A stretch of 9,130 bases of DNA from an uncultured Oscillospiraceae bacterium (GTDB lineage Bacteria; Bacillota; Clostridia; Oscillospirales; Oscillospiraceae), in assembly GCA_934668295.1 (NCBI GenBank), contig CAKUND010000079.1:1-9130 (forward strand). The letters are read 5' to 3'. Numbering within the stretch: the first letter of the stretch is position 1; each line of letters begins with the position of its first letter. A program made the translations under genes and the position numbers. A model generated the notes under the pieces. That model made no database searches. It had not been told where the DNA came from and was given only the letters and a program-made list of their open reading frames with translations. Shown in pieces: positions 1 through 5,829 of the stretch.

Positions 1-1
1 C

Positions 2-77
2 TGGCACCCCAGAGACGATTCGAACGTCCGACCCTTCGCTTAGGAGGCGAATGCTCTATCCCCTGAGCTACTGGGGC
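2..77 (-). tRNA. tRNA-Arg (anticodon CCU)
   Basis: Read on the minus strand this folds into a complete 76-nt cloverleaf. The acceptor stem is GCCCCAG / CTGGGGT with a G-U closing pair, the discriminator is G, and CCA is encoded (complement of 2-4). The D stem is GCTC/GAGC. The anticodon stem is TTCGC/GCGAA around the loop CTCCTAA, which gives anticodon CCT (complement of 42-44). The T stem is GGACG/CGTCT with loop TTCGAAT. It decodes the AGG arginine codon. It is transcribed away from spoIIIA from its own promoter. All stems pair, so I see no sign of a pseudogene. Confidence 0.97.
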
Positions 78-152
78 ATTTTGAACAGTGCTATTCTACA
101 ATGCACCGGTTGGTTTGTCAAGAAGCTGGAATACCGGAGGCGGACAAACAAT
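76..152 (+). promoter_or_regulatory. Possible sigma-E-type promoter region for spoIIIA
   Basis: In B. subtilis spoIIIA is transcribed by mother-cell sigma-E, whose consensus is roughly KMATATT, 13-14 bases, CATACAHT. Two partial matches are visible. One is CAAACAAT at 145-152 (7 of 8 to CATACAAT), but its best -35, GAATACC at 129-135, is about 9 bases away, which is too close. The other is GCATTTT at 76-82 with TCTACAAT at 95-102, spaced 12. Neither is convincing. The second would overlap the -10 of the divergent tRNA promoter. A promoter is expected in this gap, but its exact position is uncertain. Confidence 0.25.
93..121 (-). promoter_or_regulatory. Sigma-A promoter of the tRNA-Arg gene
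   Basis: On the minus strand a perfect -35 TTGACA (complement of 116-121) is followed by a 17-base spacer and a -10 TAGAAT (complement of 93-98), five of six matches to TATAAT. Transcription should start near 86, about 9 bases before the tRNA 5' end at 77. Spacing and orientation fit a strong housekeeping promoter driving the tRNA. The element lies in the shared gap with the divergent spoIIIA operon. Confidence 0.85.
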
Positions 153-165
153 AGACTTGGACTGT

Positions 166-173
166 GGAGGTGA
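166..173 (+). promoter_or_regulatory. Ribosome binding site fixing the spoIIIAA start
   Basis: GGAGGTGA is nearly the full anti-Shine-Dalgarno complement. The GGAGG core ends 7 bases before the ATG at 178. It selects this start over an in-frame upstream ATG at 88, which has no comparable site and would place coding sequence across the tRNA promoter. Confidence 0.85.
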
Positions 174-177
174 GGAA

Positions 178-1155
178 ATGCAAAATGAGATCCTGCGCAT
201 GCTTCCGCAGACGGTACGATCCGCGCTGGCCGGCGTGCCGGATACACAGATCGAGGAGCTTCGTCTGCGGGTAGGGCAGAAGCCGACGATCCTGTATGCA
301 GGCGCCGAACGGCCGCTGCCCGTCCGAAGCGTCTTATCCCAGAATGAACTGCAGCAGGTTTTGCTGAACGCCTCCGCGCAGTCGCAGTACGCTGTACAGG
401 AGCAGCTGCGAAACGGCTATCTCAGCCTGCCGGGCGGATACCGGATCGGCGTCTGCGGCAGCGCGGTCGTGCAGAATGGCTGCATGACCGGCCTGCGGGA
501 GATCTCGTCGCTTGCGATCCGCGTTCCGCACGCCATCCGGCATCCGCCGGAGCGGCTGCTTCTATATTTGCAGGAATCCTGCCTGCTTGCCGGTGCACCC
601 GGCAGCGGAAAAACAACGCTGCTGCGCAGCTGCATCCGGGCACTCTCAGATGCCGGACAGCGCGTGGCGGTGATAGACGAGCGGCTGGAGCTGGCCGGAG
701 CGCTGCACGGTGTGCCGCAGTTTGACCTCGGGCCGTGTACGGACGTGCTCTCCGGCTGTCCGAAGATCGAGGGGATGCTCCTGCTGCTGCGCAGCATGAA
801 CCCGCAGTGGCTTGCGGTCGACGAAATCACACAGCCGGAGGAGCTTGCCGCGATCCGGCAGGCGGGCGGCTGCGGCGTCAGGCTGCTTGCGACGATCCAC
901 GCCGGTTCCGCGGAGGAGTTGAAAAGCAAACCGCTCTGCCGGGAGCTGTTTTCTCTGGGGATTTTCCGGCAGGTGCTTTATCTGGATAAGAACAGAGCGT
1001 TTCACGCAGAAAGGATACAACATGCTGAAACTGATCGGATTGAGTCTGATTCTGACAGCCTCCGGCGCGGTCGGCGCCGGCTTGGCCGGGACAGTGAGAC
1101 GGCAGCAGGCACAGACGCTTGCGCTGATCGATGCGCTGCTGCGCATCCGGCATGA
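178..1155 (+). CDS. spoIIIAA: Stage III sporulation protein AA (SpoIIIAA), ATPase
   Basis: This is the predicted mother-cell secretion-type ATPase (GspE/VirB11-like AAA fold) that energises the SpoIIIA-SpoIIQ channel. Counting from the chosen ATG, Walker A GAPGSGKTT is at residues 139-147, and the Walker B region (VDE) has D215/E216. A conserved ATIHA segment carries H241. The N-terminal 100 residues, with ELRLRVG and GGYRIGVCG segments, match the family. The start is set by GGAGGTGA at 166-173. The oddity is the C-terminus. Family-like sequence ends around YLDKNRAFHAERI (residues 268-280). The frame then continues 45 codons through the 5' end of spoIIIAB, giving an Arg/Ser/Asp/Ala-rich tail that looks like out-of-frame translation. 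Total length is 325 aa; without the tail it is 280 aa. B. subtilis SpoIIIAA is about 307 aa. Identity is secure; the C-terminal end is questionable. Confidence 0.95.
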   Translation: MQNEILRMLPQTVRSALAGVPDTQIEELRLRVGQKPTILYAGAERPLPVRSVLSQNELQQVLLNASAQSQYAVQEQLRNGYLSLPGGYRIGVCGSAVVQNGCMTGLREISSLAIRVPHAIRHPPERLLLYLQESCLLAGAPGSGKTTLLRSCIRALSDAGQRVAVIDERLELAGALHGVPQFDLGPCTDVLSGCPKIEGMLLLLRSMNPQWLAVDEITQPEELAAIRQAGGCGVRLLATIHAGSAEELKSKPLCRELFSLGIFRQVLYLDKNRAFHAERIQHAETDRIESDSDSLRRGRRRLGRDSETAAGTDACADRCAAAHPA

Positions 1156-1537
1156 GCTGCAGTACCGGCTGACGCCGCTTCCGGATATTTTTGCCGCGCT
1201 CGGCAGCAGCCGGAACCGCGAGATCGCGGACTTTTTCTCATGTCTGGCCTCCCTGCTGTCCTCTGCGCAGACCTGCACGATCGGGTACGCCTGCCGGCAG
1301 GCGCTGGCGCAGACGCGTGGACTGAGCCTTTCCTCTGCGGCGCGGGGAACACTTCTGAGTCTGTTCGATCTGCTTGGAAAATACGATCTGGAAGGAAGCG
1401 TGCAGGCACTCGATCTTGCACTGTCCCGTCTGCGTGAGGAGGCAAAGACGCTGCAAAACGGGGCAGCGGCACGATGCAGAACTTATCTGACGCTCGGTAT
1501 CTGCACAGGACTGGCAGTGGCGGTGATCCTGATCTGA
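1022..1537 (+). CDS. spoIIIAB: Stage III sporulation protein AB (SpoIIIAB)
   Basis: This 171-aa membrane protein resembles type II secretion GspF-like platform proteins and belongs to the SpoIIIA channel in the mother-cell membrane. A hydrophobic segment at residues 3-24 and a C-terminal one at about 153-171 flank a helical cytosolic middle. The LRIRHELQYRLTPLPDIF segment at about 41-58 is typical of the family, and the length equals that of the B. subtilis protein. A weak AAAGGA at 1010-1015 precedes the ATG. The gene overlaps the annotated end of spoIIIAA by 134 bases in another frame, which is unusual next to the 0-4 base junctions elsewhere in the operon. It ends one base before spoIIIAC. 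Confidence 0.95.
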   Translation: MLKLIGLSLILTASGAVGAGLAGTVRRQQAQTLALIDALLRIRHELQYRLTPLPDIFAALGSSRNREIADFFSCLASLLSSAQTCTIGYACRQALAQTRGLSLSSAARGTLLSLFDLLGKYDLEGSVQALDLALSRLREEAKTLQNGAAARCRTYLTLGICTGLAVAVILI

Positions 1538-1538
1538 T

Positions 1539-1733
1539 ATGGATATTGACCTGATCTTTAAAATTGCTGCCGTCGGGATCATTGTTTCCATTCTTAATCA
1601 GGTCCTTGTGCGCTCCGGCCGGGAGGAGCAGGCGACCATGACCTCGCTGGCCGCGCTGGTCGTTGTGCTGATGATCGTCGTGCAGCGCATCGCGGAGCTG
1701 TTTGACATGGTCAAGACGCTGTTTGAATTCTGA
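1539..1733 (+). CDS. spoIIIAC: Stage III sporulation protein AC (SpoIIIAC)
   Basis: A 64-aa integral membrane protein with two hydrophobic segments, at about residues 5-22 and 34-49, separated by a polar turn (RSGREEQ). This is the usual SpoIIIAC layout; the B. subtilis protein is about 68 aa. SpoIIIAC and SpoIIIAD are small membrane components of the mother-cell channel. There is no clear Shine-Dalgarno site. The ATG sits one base after the spoIIIAB stop, and the gene's own stop shares a base with the spoIIIAD start (TGATG), so translational coupling is likely. Confidence 0.95.
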   Translation: MDIDLIFKIAAVGIIVSILNQVLVRSGREEQATMTSLAALVVVLMIVVQRIAELFDMVKTLFEF

Positions 1734-2125
1734 TGGATACGGTAGGAAAGCTGATCGCTGCGGCGCTGCTTTGCAGCGTGATCTGTCTGCTGCTGAAAAA
1801 GCAGGCGCCGGAGCTGACGCTCTGTCTGTGTGTACTGGTATGCGCGCTGTGCTTCCTGACGGCATTCCCGTTTTTCTCGCCTGTCCTGTCTTTTTTTCAC
1901 CGGATGGAGGAGCTGACCGGCCTGTCCGGCGCTGTATTTGCACCGCTTTTCAAAACAGCTGCCATTGGGCTTCTGTCACAGATGGCCGGGACGATCTGCC
2001 GGGACAGCGGCCAGCAGGCGCTTGCGCAGGCGGTCGAGATCTGCTGCGGCTTCATCAGCTTCTATCTTGCGCTGCCGCTTCTGGAAATGGTTCTTTCTTT
2101 GCTGCAAACAATGATCGGAGGCTGA
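1733..2125 (+). CDS. spoIIIAD: Stage III sporulation protein AD (SpoIIIAD)
   Basis: A 130-aa hydrophobic protein, about the length of B. subtilis SpoIIIAD. Membrane segments are visible at about residues 6-22, 27-52, 66-84 and 98-125. The F..L.KTA.IGLLSQMA..ICRDSGQ..LA segment at about 67-98 is characteristic of the family. Its start overlaps the spoIIIAC stop by one base, and its stop is one base before spoIIIAE. It is expected to act with SpoIIIAC in the mother-cell membrane part of the channel. Confidence 0.95.
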   Translation: MDTVGKLIAAALLCSVICLLLKKQAPELTLCLCVLVCALCFLTAFPFFSPVLSFFHRMEELTGLSGAVFAPLFKTAAIGLLSQMAGTICRDSGQQALAQAVEICCGFISFYLALPLLEMVLSLLQTMIGG

Positions 2126-2126
2126 T

Positions 2127-3221
2127 ATGCGGCGCTGCATCCTGTTGATCTGTATTCTGGCTGCACTGGCCGCACCCGTTCTGGCGCTGGACGTGCTGGA
2201 GGAGGAAAGGCAGATCTTGAACGTGGACACGCTGACGGACGGTCTTCCGGATGATGCGCAGGACGCGCTGCGCGCGTACAGCCCGTCAGCGCAAACAGAC
2301 CCCGGCGAAGCGATCCTTGCGATCATCAAATGGGCCTCCGGCCTGTCGGTCAGCACACTGCGGGAGGCTGTGCAGACAGCGTCCCTGCTGCTCACGGCCG
2401 CGCTCATCTGTCAGCTCGTCCGGCAGAGCGTCCCGGAGGATCGGCTGCATATTCAGGCCATGACGGGAGCGCTTGCCATCACGCTTCTGTTTGCAGCAAA
2501 TATCAAAAGTATGATCGGCCTGGCTGCTTCCGTGCTGGACGAGATGGAAGCGTACTCCAAGCTTCTGCTTCCGGTGATGTGCGGCGCAGCAGCCGCGTCC
2601 GGAGCTCTGACAGGATCAAGCGCGCTGTATATGGGTTCATCGCTGTTCTTCAGCCTGCTTACAACGCTTGTGCGCAGTCTGCTCATTCCGCTTGTCTATG
2701 CGTTTGTCGGCCTCGCTGCGGCAGAGTGCGCGCTGCCTGGAGGGAAGCTCACAAGCGTCCGGCAGCTTTTGGGCTGGTGCATCAAGGTGCTTTTGAAGGG
2801 TGTGATGTATGTGTTTACGGCCTATCTTTCTCTGACAGGCCTCCTGTCCGGCAGCAGCGATGAGGCAGCGGTGAATGCGGCAAAGTCCACGCTGTCCGCC
2901 GCGATCCCGGTCGTGGGCGGTATTGCCTCAGACGCGTCCGAGGCAGTTTTGCAGAGCGCGAAGCTTCTGCGCGCAACGGCAGGGACCTTTGGTATTCTGG
3001 CCGTGCTCGCGCTTGTGCTGGTCCCGTTTTTCAAGATCATGATCTGCTGCCTGACCATGAAGCTGGCAGCCGCGATCGCCGGTCTTGCGGCCGGAAAGGA
3101 GCATGCCGCGCTCATCAGCGCGCAGAGCAGCGCAATGGGCTATATTCTGGGTATGACCGGGAGCGCCGCGCTGATGCTCCTGTTCAGTACCTGCTGCTTT
3201 ATGAAGGTGGCATCAGGATGA
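2127..3221 (+). CDS. spoIIIAE: Stage III sporulation protein AE (SpoIIIAE)
   Basis: This is the largest polytopic component of the SpoIIIA complex, 364 aa here against about 399 in B. subtilis. An N-terminal signal peptide is visible: MRRC, then a hydrophobic core, with likely cleavage after VLA at about residue 20. A short acidic extracytoplasmic stretch follows (about 21-65). Several membrane segments then follow, at roughly 84-100, 110-130, 143-160, 170-196, 210-235, 290-318 and 340-360. GSS and GG turns in the second half are typical. A GGAGG at about 2116-2120 precedes the ATG. The final bases overlap the spoIIIAF start in an ATGA, so the two are probably coupled. The family probably forms a channel-like membrane core, but its exact function is not established. 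Confidence 0.96.
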   Translation: MRRCILLICILAALAAPVLALDVLEEERQILNVDTLTDGLPDDAQDALRAYSPSAQTDPGEAILAIIKWASGLSVSTLREAVQTASLLLTAALICQLVRQSVPEDRLHIQAMTGALAITLLFAANIKSMIGLAASVLDEMEAYSKLLLPVMCGAAAASGALTGSSALYMGSSLFFSLLTTLVRSLLIPLVYAFVGLAAAECALPGGKLTSVRQLLGWCIKVLLKGVMYVFTAYLSLTGLLSGSSDEAAVNAAKSTLSAAIPVVGGIASDASEAVLQSAKLLRATAGTFGILAVLALVLVPFFKIMICCLTMKLAAAIAGLAAGKEHAALISAQSSAMGYILGMTGSAALMLLFSTCCFMKVASG

Positions 3222-3697
3222 TAGAGGCCGTGCGGGGATACCTGCTGCGCCTGACCGCAGGCGCATTCTTCAGCGCGGGTGTTCTGGCGCTCATCCCAAA
3301 GGAAACGCCCAAAAAGGCAGCTGCCGTTCTGTGCGGGCTCGTGATGCTGCTGCTTGCGCTCACACCGCTGGCGCAGCTCGATTATGACGCGCTCTCAGAG
3401 GCGATCAGCCGTCTGGAGCTGGAAAAGGAGGAAGCAAGAACGGGAATCGAGATCCAGAATCAGGAGCTTGTGGCCCGAATCATATCAGGCCGCGTACAGG
3501 CATATATATTGGACAAAGCTGCCGCGCTGGGGCTGACAGTCACAGTCGAGCTTGAAATGGAGACGCGATCGGCTACACCGTATCCGAAAGCCGTGACGAT
3601 CCACGGCGAGGCGACACCGGTACAGAAGCAGCAGCTGCAGCAATATCTGGAGCAGACCTTTGCGATCCCAGTGCAAAGACAGGTCTGGACGCCATGA
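3218..3697 (+). CDS. spoIIIAF: Stage III sporulation protein AF (SpoIIIAF)
   Basis: A 159-aa protein with two N-terminal membrane helices (about residues 9-26 and 34-52) and a soluble domain facing the intermembrane space. A charged helix rich in Glu/Lys/Arg lies at about 60-90, and the C-terminal ring-building-motif-like alpha/beta domain is at about 90-157. It is shorter than B. subtilis SpoIIIAF (about 206 aa), mainly in the middle and at the C-terminus. The start overlaps the spoIIIAE stop and the stop overlaps the spoIIIAG start, both as ATGA. The membrane layout and operon position make the call secure, although the sequence itself is less conserved than its neighbours. Confidence 0.93.
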   Translation: MIEAVRGYLLRLTAGAFFSAGVLALIPKETPKKAAAVLCGLVMLLLALTPLAQLDYDALSEAISRLELEKEEARTGIEIQNQELVARIISGRVQAYILDKAAALGLTVTVELEMETRSATPYPKAVTIHGEATPVQKQQLQQYLEQTFAIPVQRQVWTP

Positions 3698-4224
3698 AAA
3701 AGCTGCAGCTGTCACAGCTGCGCGGACAGGCGGCGCAGCTGCTCCGAAAATACCGGATCCCGCTGCTCGTATTCCTGCTCGGCATCGCGCTGGCGCTGGT
3801 ACCGGGGCGGACAAAGAAGACGGAAGTGCAGCAGACCGCAGTGGAAGCAGCAGAGACGACCTTTGAGCTTTCTGCGACACAGAAGCAGCTGGAATCGCTT
3901 TTGTCTGCGATCGACGGAGCCGGACGCGTCCGGCTGATGCTGACGCTTGCATCCGGGGAGCAGGTCGTGTATCAGACGGACAGCCGTACCGTGACCTCCT
4001 CCGGCAGCACGACACAGGAGACCGAGACGGTCTTCCGGCAGCCGGGCGGGTCGGAAAAGGAGCCGGCAGTACAGTCGATCGTCTATCCGCAGTATCAGGG
4101 AGCGCTTGTCATCTGCGACGGCGCGGAGCGCGCGAGCGTTCGTCTCGCGATCACACAGGCTGTATCGAGCCTTACGGGGCTCGGAAGCAATAAAATCGCA
4201 GTGGTAAAAATGAAAGGGCAATAG
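3694..4224 (+). CDS. spoIIIAG: Stage III sporulation protein AG (SpoIIIAG)
   Basis: A 176-aa bitopic protein whose homologue forms a large ring in the space between the mother-cell and forespore membranes. A short basic N-terminus is followed by one membrane helix (about residues 22-38) and a linker (40-58). The ring-building-motif domain is split: residues about 59-98 (QLE..LSAIDGAGRV.LMLTL.SGE) and 127-176 (IVYPQYQGALVICDGAE..SVR). Between them is a Ser/Thr/Gln/Glu-rich insertion (about 100-125), the region forming the beta-triangle in characterised homologues. It is shorter than B. subtilis SpoIIIAG (about 229 aa). The start overlaps spoIIIAF by four bases. Confidence 0.95.
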   Translation: MKKLQLSQLRGQAAQLLRKYRIPLLVFLLGIALALVPGRTKKTEVQQTAVEAAETTFELSATQKQLESLLSAIDGAGRVRLMLTLASGEQVVYQTDSRTVTSSGSTTQETETVFRQPGGSEKEPAVQSIVYPQYQGALVICDGAERASVRLAITQAVSSLTGLGSNKIAVVKMKGQ

Positions 4225-4235
4225 GAGGAATCTGT

Positions 4236-4808
4236 ATGAAAATCTGGAAGCGGAACGCGATCATCGCATCGGTATTGCTGCTGGTCTGTGCTGGTGTATA
4301 CCTGAACTGGTCCAAGGCACAGAAATCCACCGCACAGGATCTGACCGAAACACTCTCGGCAGAGCAGGTGATGGGGGAGGACACGCTCGTCGTGACAGAC
4401 AGCGAGTCCGTGCCGCAGGAGGCAGTCGCAGCCTCGTCGGACGAAACGCAGGCGGCAGACTATTTTGCCCAGGTACGCCTGAGCCGACAGGAATCGAGAG
4501 ACTCTGCCGTCGAGCTGCTTGAAGAAACCATCGCCTATGACGAGGGCACAGACGTCGGCGAAGCTGCCTGCCAGACGCTCAATAACATTGTCGGCACAGC
4601 GCTGAGCGAAGCACAGATCGAAAGTCTTGTGATCGCAAAGGGCTACGACGACTGTGTGACGTACATCAATGACGGCGTTGTCTGCGTAGCGGTCTCCGCG
4701 CCGGCAGAAGGATTGAGCGACGCGGATGCGGCACTGATCTCGGATATTGTGACCTCGCAGACGGATTATATGCTCTCTCAGGTACGTATCATCGAGGTCA
4801 AGCCCTGA
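4236..4808 (+). CDS. spoIIIAH: Stage III sporulation protein AH (SpoIIIAH)
   Basis: SpoIIIAH spans the mother-cell membrane and binds forespore SpoIIQ through a YscJ/FliF-like ring domain. This 190-aa protein has a single N-terminal membrane helix (about residues 8-24). An acidic Gln/Ser/Thr-rich linker follows (about 28-80). The C-terminal domain (about 83-188) begins with a SRQESRDSAVELLEE helix and contains LNNIVGTALSEAQIE and a hydrophobic VVCVAVSA strand. It has its own good site, AGGAGG at 4223-4228, 7 bases before the ATG. It is one of only two genes in the operon separated from the previous one by more than a base. It closes the spoIIIA operon. Confidence 0.95.
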   Translation: MKIWKRNAIIASVLLLVCAGVYLNWSKAQKSTAQDLTETLSAEQVMGEDTLVVTDSESVPQEAVAASSDETQAADYFAQVRLSRQESRDSAVELLEETIAYDEGTDVGEAACQTLNNIVGTALSEAQIESLVIAKGYDDCVTYINDGVVCVAVSAPAEGLSDADAALISDIVTSQTDYMLSQVRIIEVKP

Positions 4809-4815
4809 TTTGCAT

Positions 4816-4897
4816 GGGATTTTCAGAAAGGGATTGCATTTTGACGGTTTTGTGGTAAAATGAATCCAATATAAAAGCAAAACCTTTTCTGAATCCC
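4816..4897. repeat. Nested imperfect inverted repeat between spoIIIAH and the yqhY-like gene
   Basis: Two inverted repeats are stacked. The outer arms are GGGATTTTCAGAAAGG (4816-4831) and CCTTTTCTGAATCCC (4883-4897), with about 14 pairs and two small bulges. The inner arms are GGATTGCATTTT (4831-4842) and AAAATGAATCC (4857-4867), with 11 pairs, one bulged G and a 14-base loop. An unpaired AT-rich stretch (4868-4882) lies on one side. There is no T-run after it on the plus strand, so it is not a standard terminator. It fills almost the whole gap and overlaps the candidate promoter. Confidence 0.6.
4834..4870 (+). promoter_or_regulatory. Candidate sigma-A promoter for the yqhY-like gene
   Basis: Two overlapping readings are possible. 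The first is an extended -10, TGGTAAAAT (4853-4861), with a weak -35 TTGCAT (4834-4839) 16 bases upstream. The second is a good -35 TTGACG (4841-4846) with a weak -10 TCCAAT (4865-4870) at 18-base spacing. Either starts transcription 35-50 bases before the ATG at 4917. This AT-rich gap is the only sizeable one after spoIIIAH, so a promoter here is reasonable. The nested palindrome over it could act as an operator. Confidence 0.4.
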
Positions 4898-4916
4898 TGA
4901 ACAGGAGGAACCCAGT

Positions 4917-5300
4917 ATGGCTGAAAAGAACGAGTATTTCACGCAGAAGCTTGAAAACGGGACGCTTCAGATCTCCGAAGATGTCGTTGCATCCGTTGCG
5001 GCAGCTGCTGTGCTTGAGGTGGAGGGCGTTTGCGGTCTGTCCAGCAATATCAGCACGGATATTGCCGAAATGCTCGGTATGAAGACGATGGCGCGCGGCG
5101 TTCGTCTGACACCGATGAAGGACGGCGCGGTCAAAATCGAATGCGATGTGGTCGCAAAGTTCGGGCAGAGCGTGTTTTCTCTCGCCAAAACTGTACAGGA
5201 TGCGGTCAAGACCAGCGTGGAATCTGTCGCGGGACTGACTGTCGCACAGGTCAACGTCAATATCTGCGGCATTGCCATGCCGAAGGAATTAAAAAAATAA
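4917..5300 (+). CDS. Asp23/Gls24 family protein, YqhY-like
   Basis: A 127-aa soluble protein of the Asp23/Gls24 (DUF322) family. Family hallmarks are LQISEDVVASVAAAAVLEVEGVCGLSS at about residues 17-43, KDGAVKIECDVVAKFGQSVFSLAKTVQ at about 67-93, and the closing V.G.TVAQVNVNICGIAMP at about 105-123. B. subtilis has several paralogues. The position just before nusB matches yqhY, which in that species follows accB-accC and is linked to acetyl-CoA carboxylase control. Here accBC is absent and spoIIIAH lies directly upstream. The site AGGAGG at 4903-4908 is 8 bases before the ATG. The gene is followed by a strong terminator. Exact function is unknown; the orthology to yqhY rests on context. Confidence 0.9.
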   Translation: MAEKNEYFTQKLENGTLQISEDVVASVAAAAVLEVEGVCGLSSNISTDIAEMLGMKTMARGVRLTPMKDGAVKIECDVVAKFGQSVFSLAKTVQDAVKTSVESVAGLTVAQVNVNICGIAMPKELKK

Positions 5301-5304
5301 CAAA

Positions 5305-5321
5305 AAGCAAACCCTTTGCTT
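5305..5321 (+). promoter_or_regulatory. Competing hairpin overlapping the terminator's left arm
   Basis: AAGCAAA (5305-5311) and TTTGCTT (5315-5321) form a perfect 7-pair stem with a CCC loop. It uses the same bases as the left arm of the terminator stem, so both cannot form at once. This is the geometry of an antiterminator/terminator pair, but the stem is AT-rich with a very tight loop and could be coincidental. Confidence 0.35.
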
Positions 5322-5342
5322 GGCGTGAAGGGTTTCTTTTTT
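5309..5342 (+). terminator. Intrinsic terminator between the yqhY-like gene and nusB
   Basis: AAACCCTT (5309-5316) pairs perfectly with AAGGGTTT (5328-5335) across an 11-base loop, followed by C and six Ts (5337-5342). This is a canonical rho-independent terminator 8 bases after the yqhY-like stop. No clear promoter is visible in the 34 bases between it and nusB, so nusB may depend on read-through. The left arm can form a competing hairpin, described separately. Confidence 0.85.
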
Positions 5343-5376
5343 GGAAGCACGGAAGAAAAGAAGCAAGGAGAACGCT

Positions 5377-5829
5377 ATGACAAGATCGAACGCCAGAGAG
5401 ATCGCCTGCCATCTCGTTTTTGAGATGAACTTCAATGGTATCACTGCCGGTGAAGCATTGCAGACGCTCATGGAGGAGTCCTATTATCCCACCCTCAAGG
5501 GGGAAACGGACGTCTACGAAGAAAAGCCGGACGGAAAGCAGCTGGAGTACCTGACAAACGTTGTGCAGGGCGTACAGGCGAAGCGGGAGGAGCTCGAAGG
5601 CTATATCACAAAGTATTCTGTCGGCTGGAGCCTTAGCCGCATCGCCAGAATGGCCGTCGCCATTATGGAGGTGTGCATGTACGAGGCACTGTATGTCGAC
5701 GACGCGCCCATCAGCGCCGCCATCAACGAGGCGGTCGAGCTGACGCGCAAATATGAGAACGAGGACGTAGTATCCTTCGTCAACGGTATTCTCGGCGGCT
5801 TTGCGCACGAGGTTCAGCAGTCATGCTGA
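5377..5829 (+). CDS. nusB: Transcription antitermination factor NusB
   Basis: NusB binds boxA RNA together with S10 (NusE) to promote processive rRNA transcription. This 150-aa protein has the all-helical NusB layout. An N-terminal REIACHLVFEMNFNG helix is followed by a linker. The conserved core is SLSRIARMAVAIMEVCMYEALY (about residues 84-105), then APISAAINEAVELTRKY (about 109-125) and SFVNGILGGFA (about 132-142). The ATG at 5377 is chosen because AAGGAG (5365-5370) sits 6 bases upstream. A TTG 12 codons earlier would begin inside the terminator T-run. It ends with a 7-base overlap with the next gene (ATGCTGA), so it starts a translationally coupled run. Confidence 0.95.
   Translation: MTRSNAREIACHLVFEMNFNGITAGEALQTLMEESYYPTLKGETDVYEEKPDGKQLEYLTNVVQGVQAKREELEGYITKYSVGWSLSRIARMAVAIMEVCMYEALYVDDAPISAAINEAVELTRKYENEDVVSFVNGILGGFAHEVQQSC

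Noticed and set aside
88..177. Upstream in-frame ATG extending SpoIIIAA by 30 residues
   Set aside because: It lacks a ribosome binding site and lies across the divergent tRNA promoter. The ATG at 178 has GGAGGTGA at ideal spacing.
1002..1943. Minus-strand open frame of 313 codons opposite spoIIIAB-AD
   Set aside because: The composition is Arg/Ser/Pro/Ala-rich and low-complexity, no motif is visible, and it is wholly opposite conserved spoIIIA genes.
1702..2148. Alternative plus-strand frame of 148 codons across spoIIIAC/spoIIIAD
   Set aside because: It overlaps spoIIIAD in another frame, is Cys/Arg/Ala-rich, and lacks the membrane segments that spoIIIAD clearly has.
4095..4880. Minus-strand open frame of 261 codons opposite spoIIIAH
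   Set aside because: It mirrors spoIIIAH codons, has no convincing start site or domain, and its N-terminus falls in the palindromic gap.
4816..4897. Nested inverted repeat read as a rho-independent terminator for spoIIIAH
   Set aside because: No T-run follows either the inner or outer right arm on the plus strand, so it does not meet the usual criteria. It is kept only as a repeat or possible operator.
5341..5376. TTG start extending NusB by 12 residues
   Set aside because: It begins within the terminator T-run. The ATG at 5377 has AAGGAG 6 bases upstream and gives a normal NusB N-terminus.
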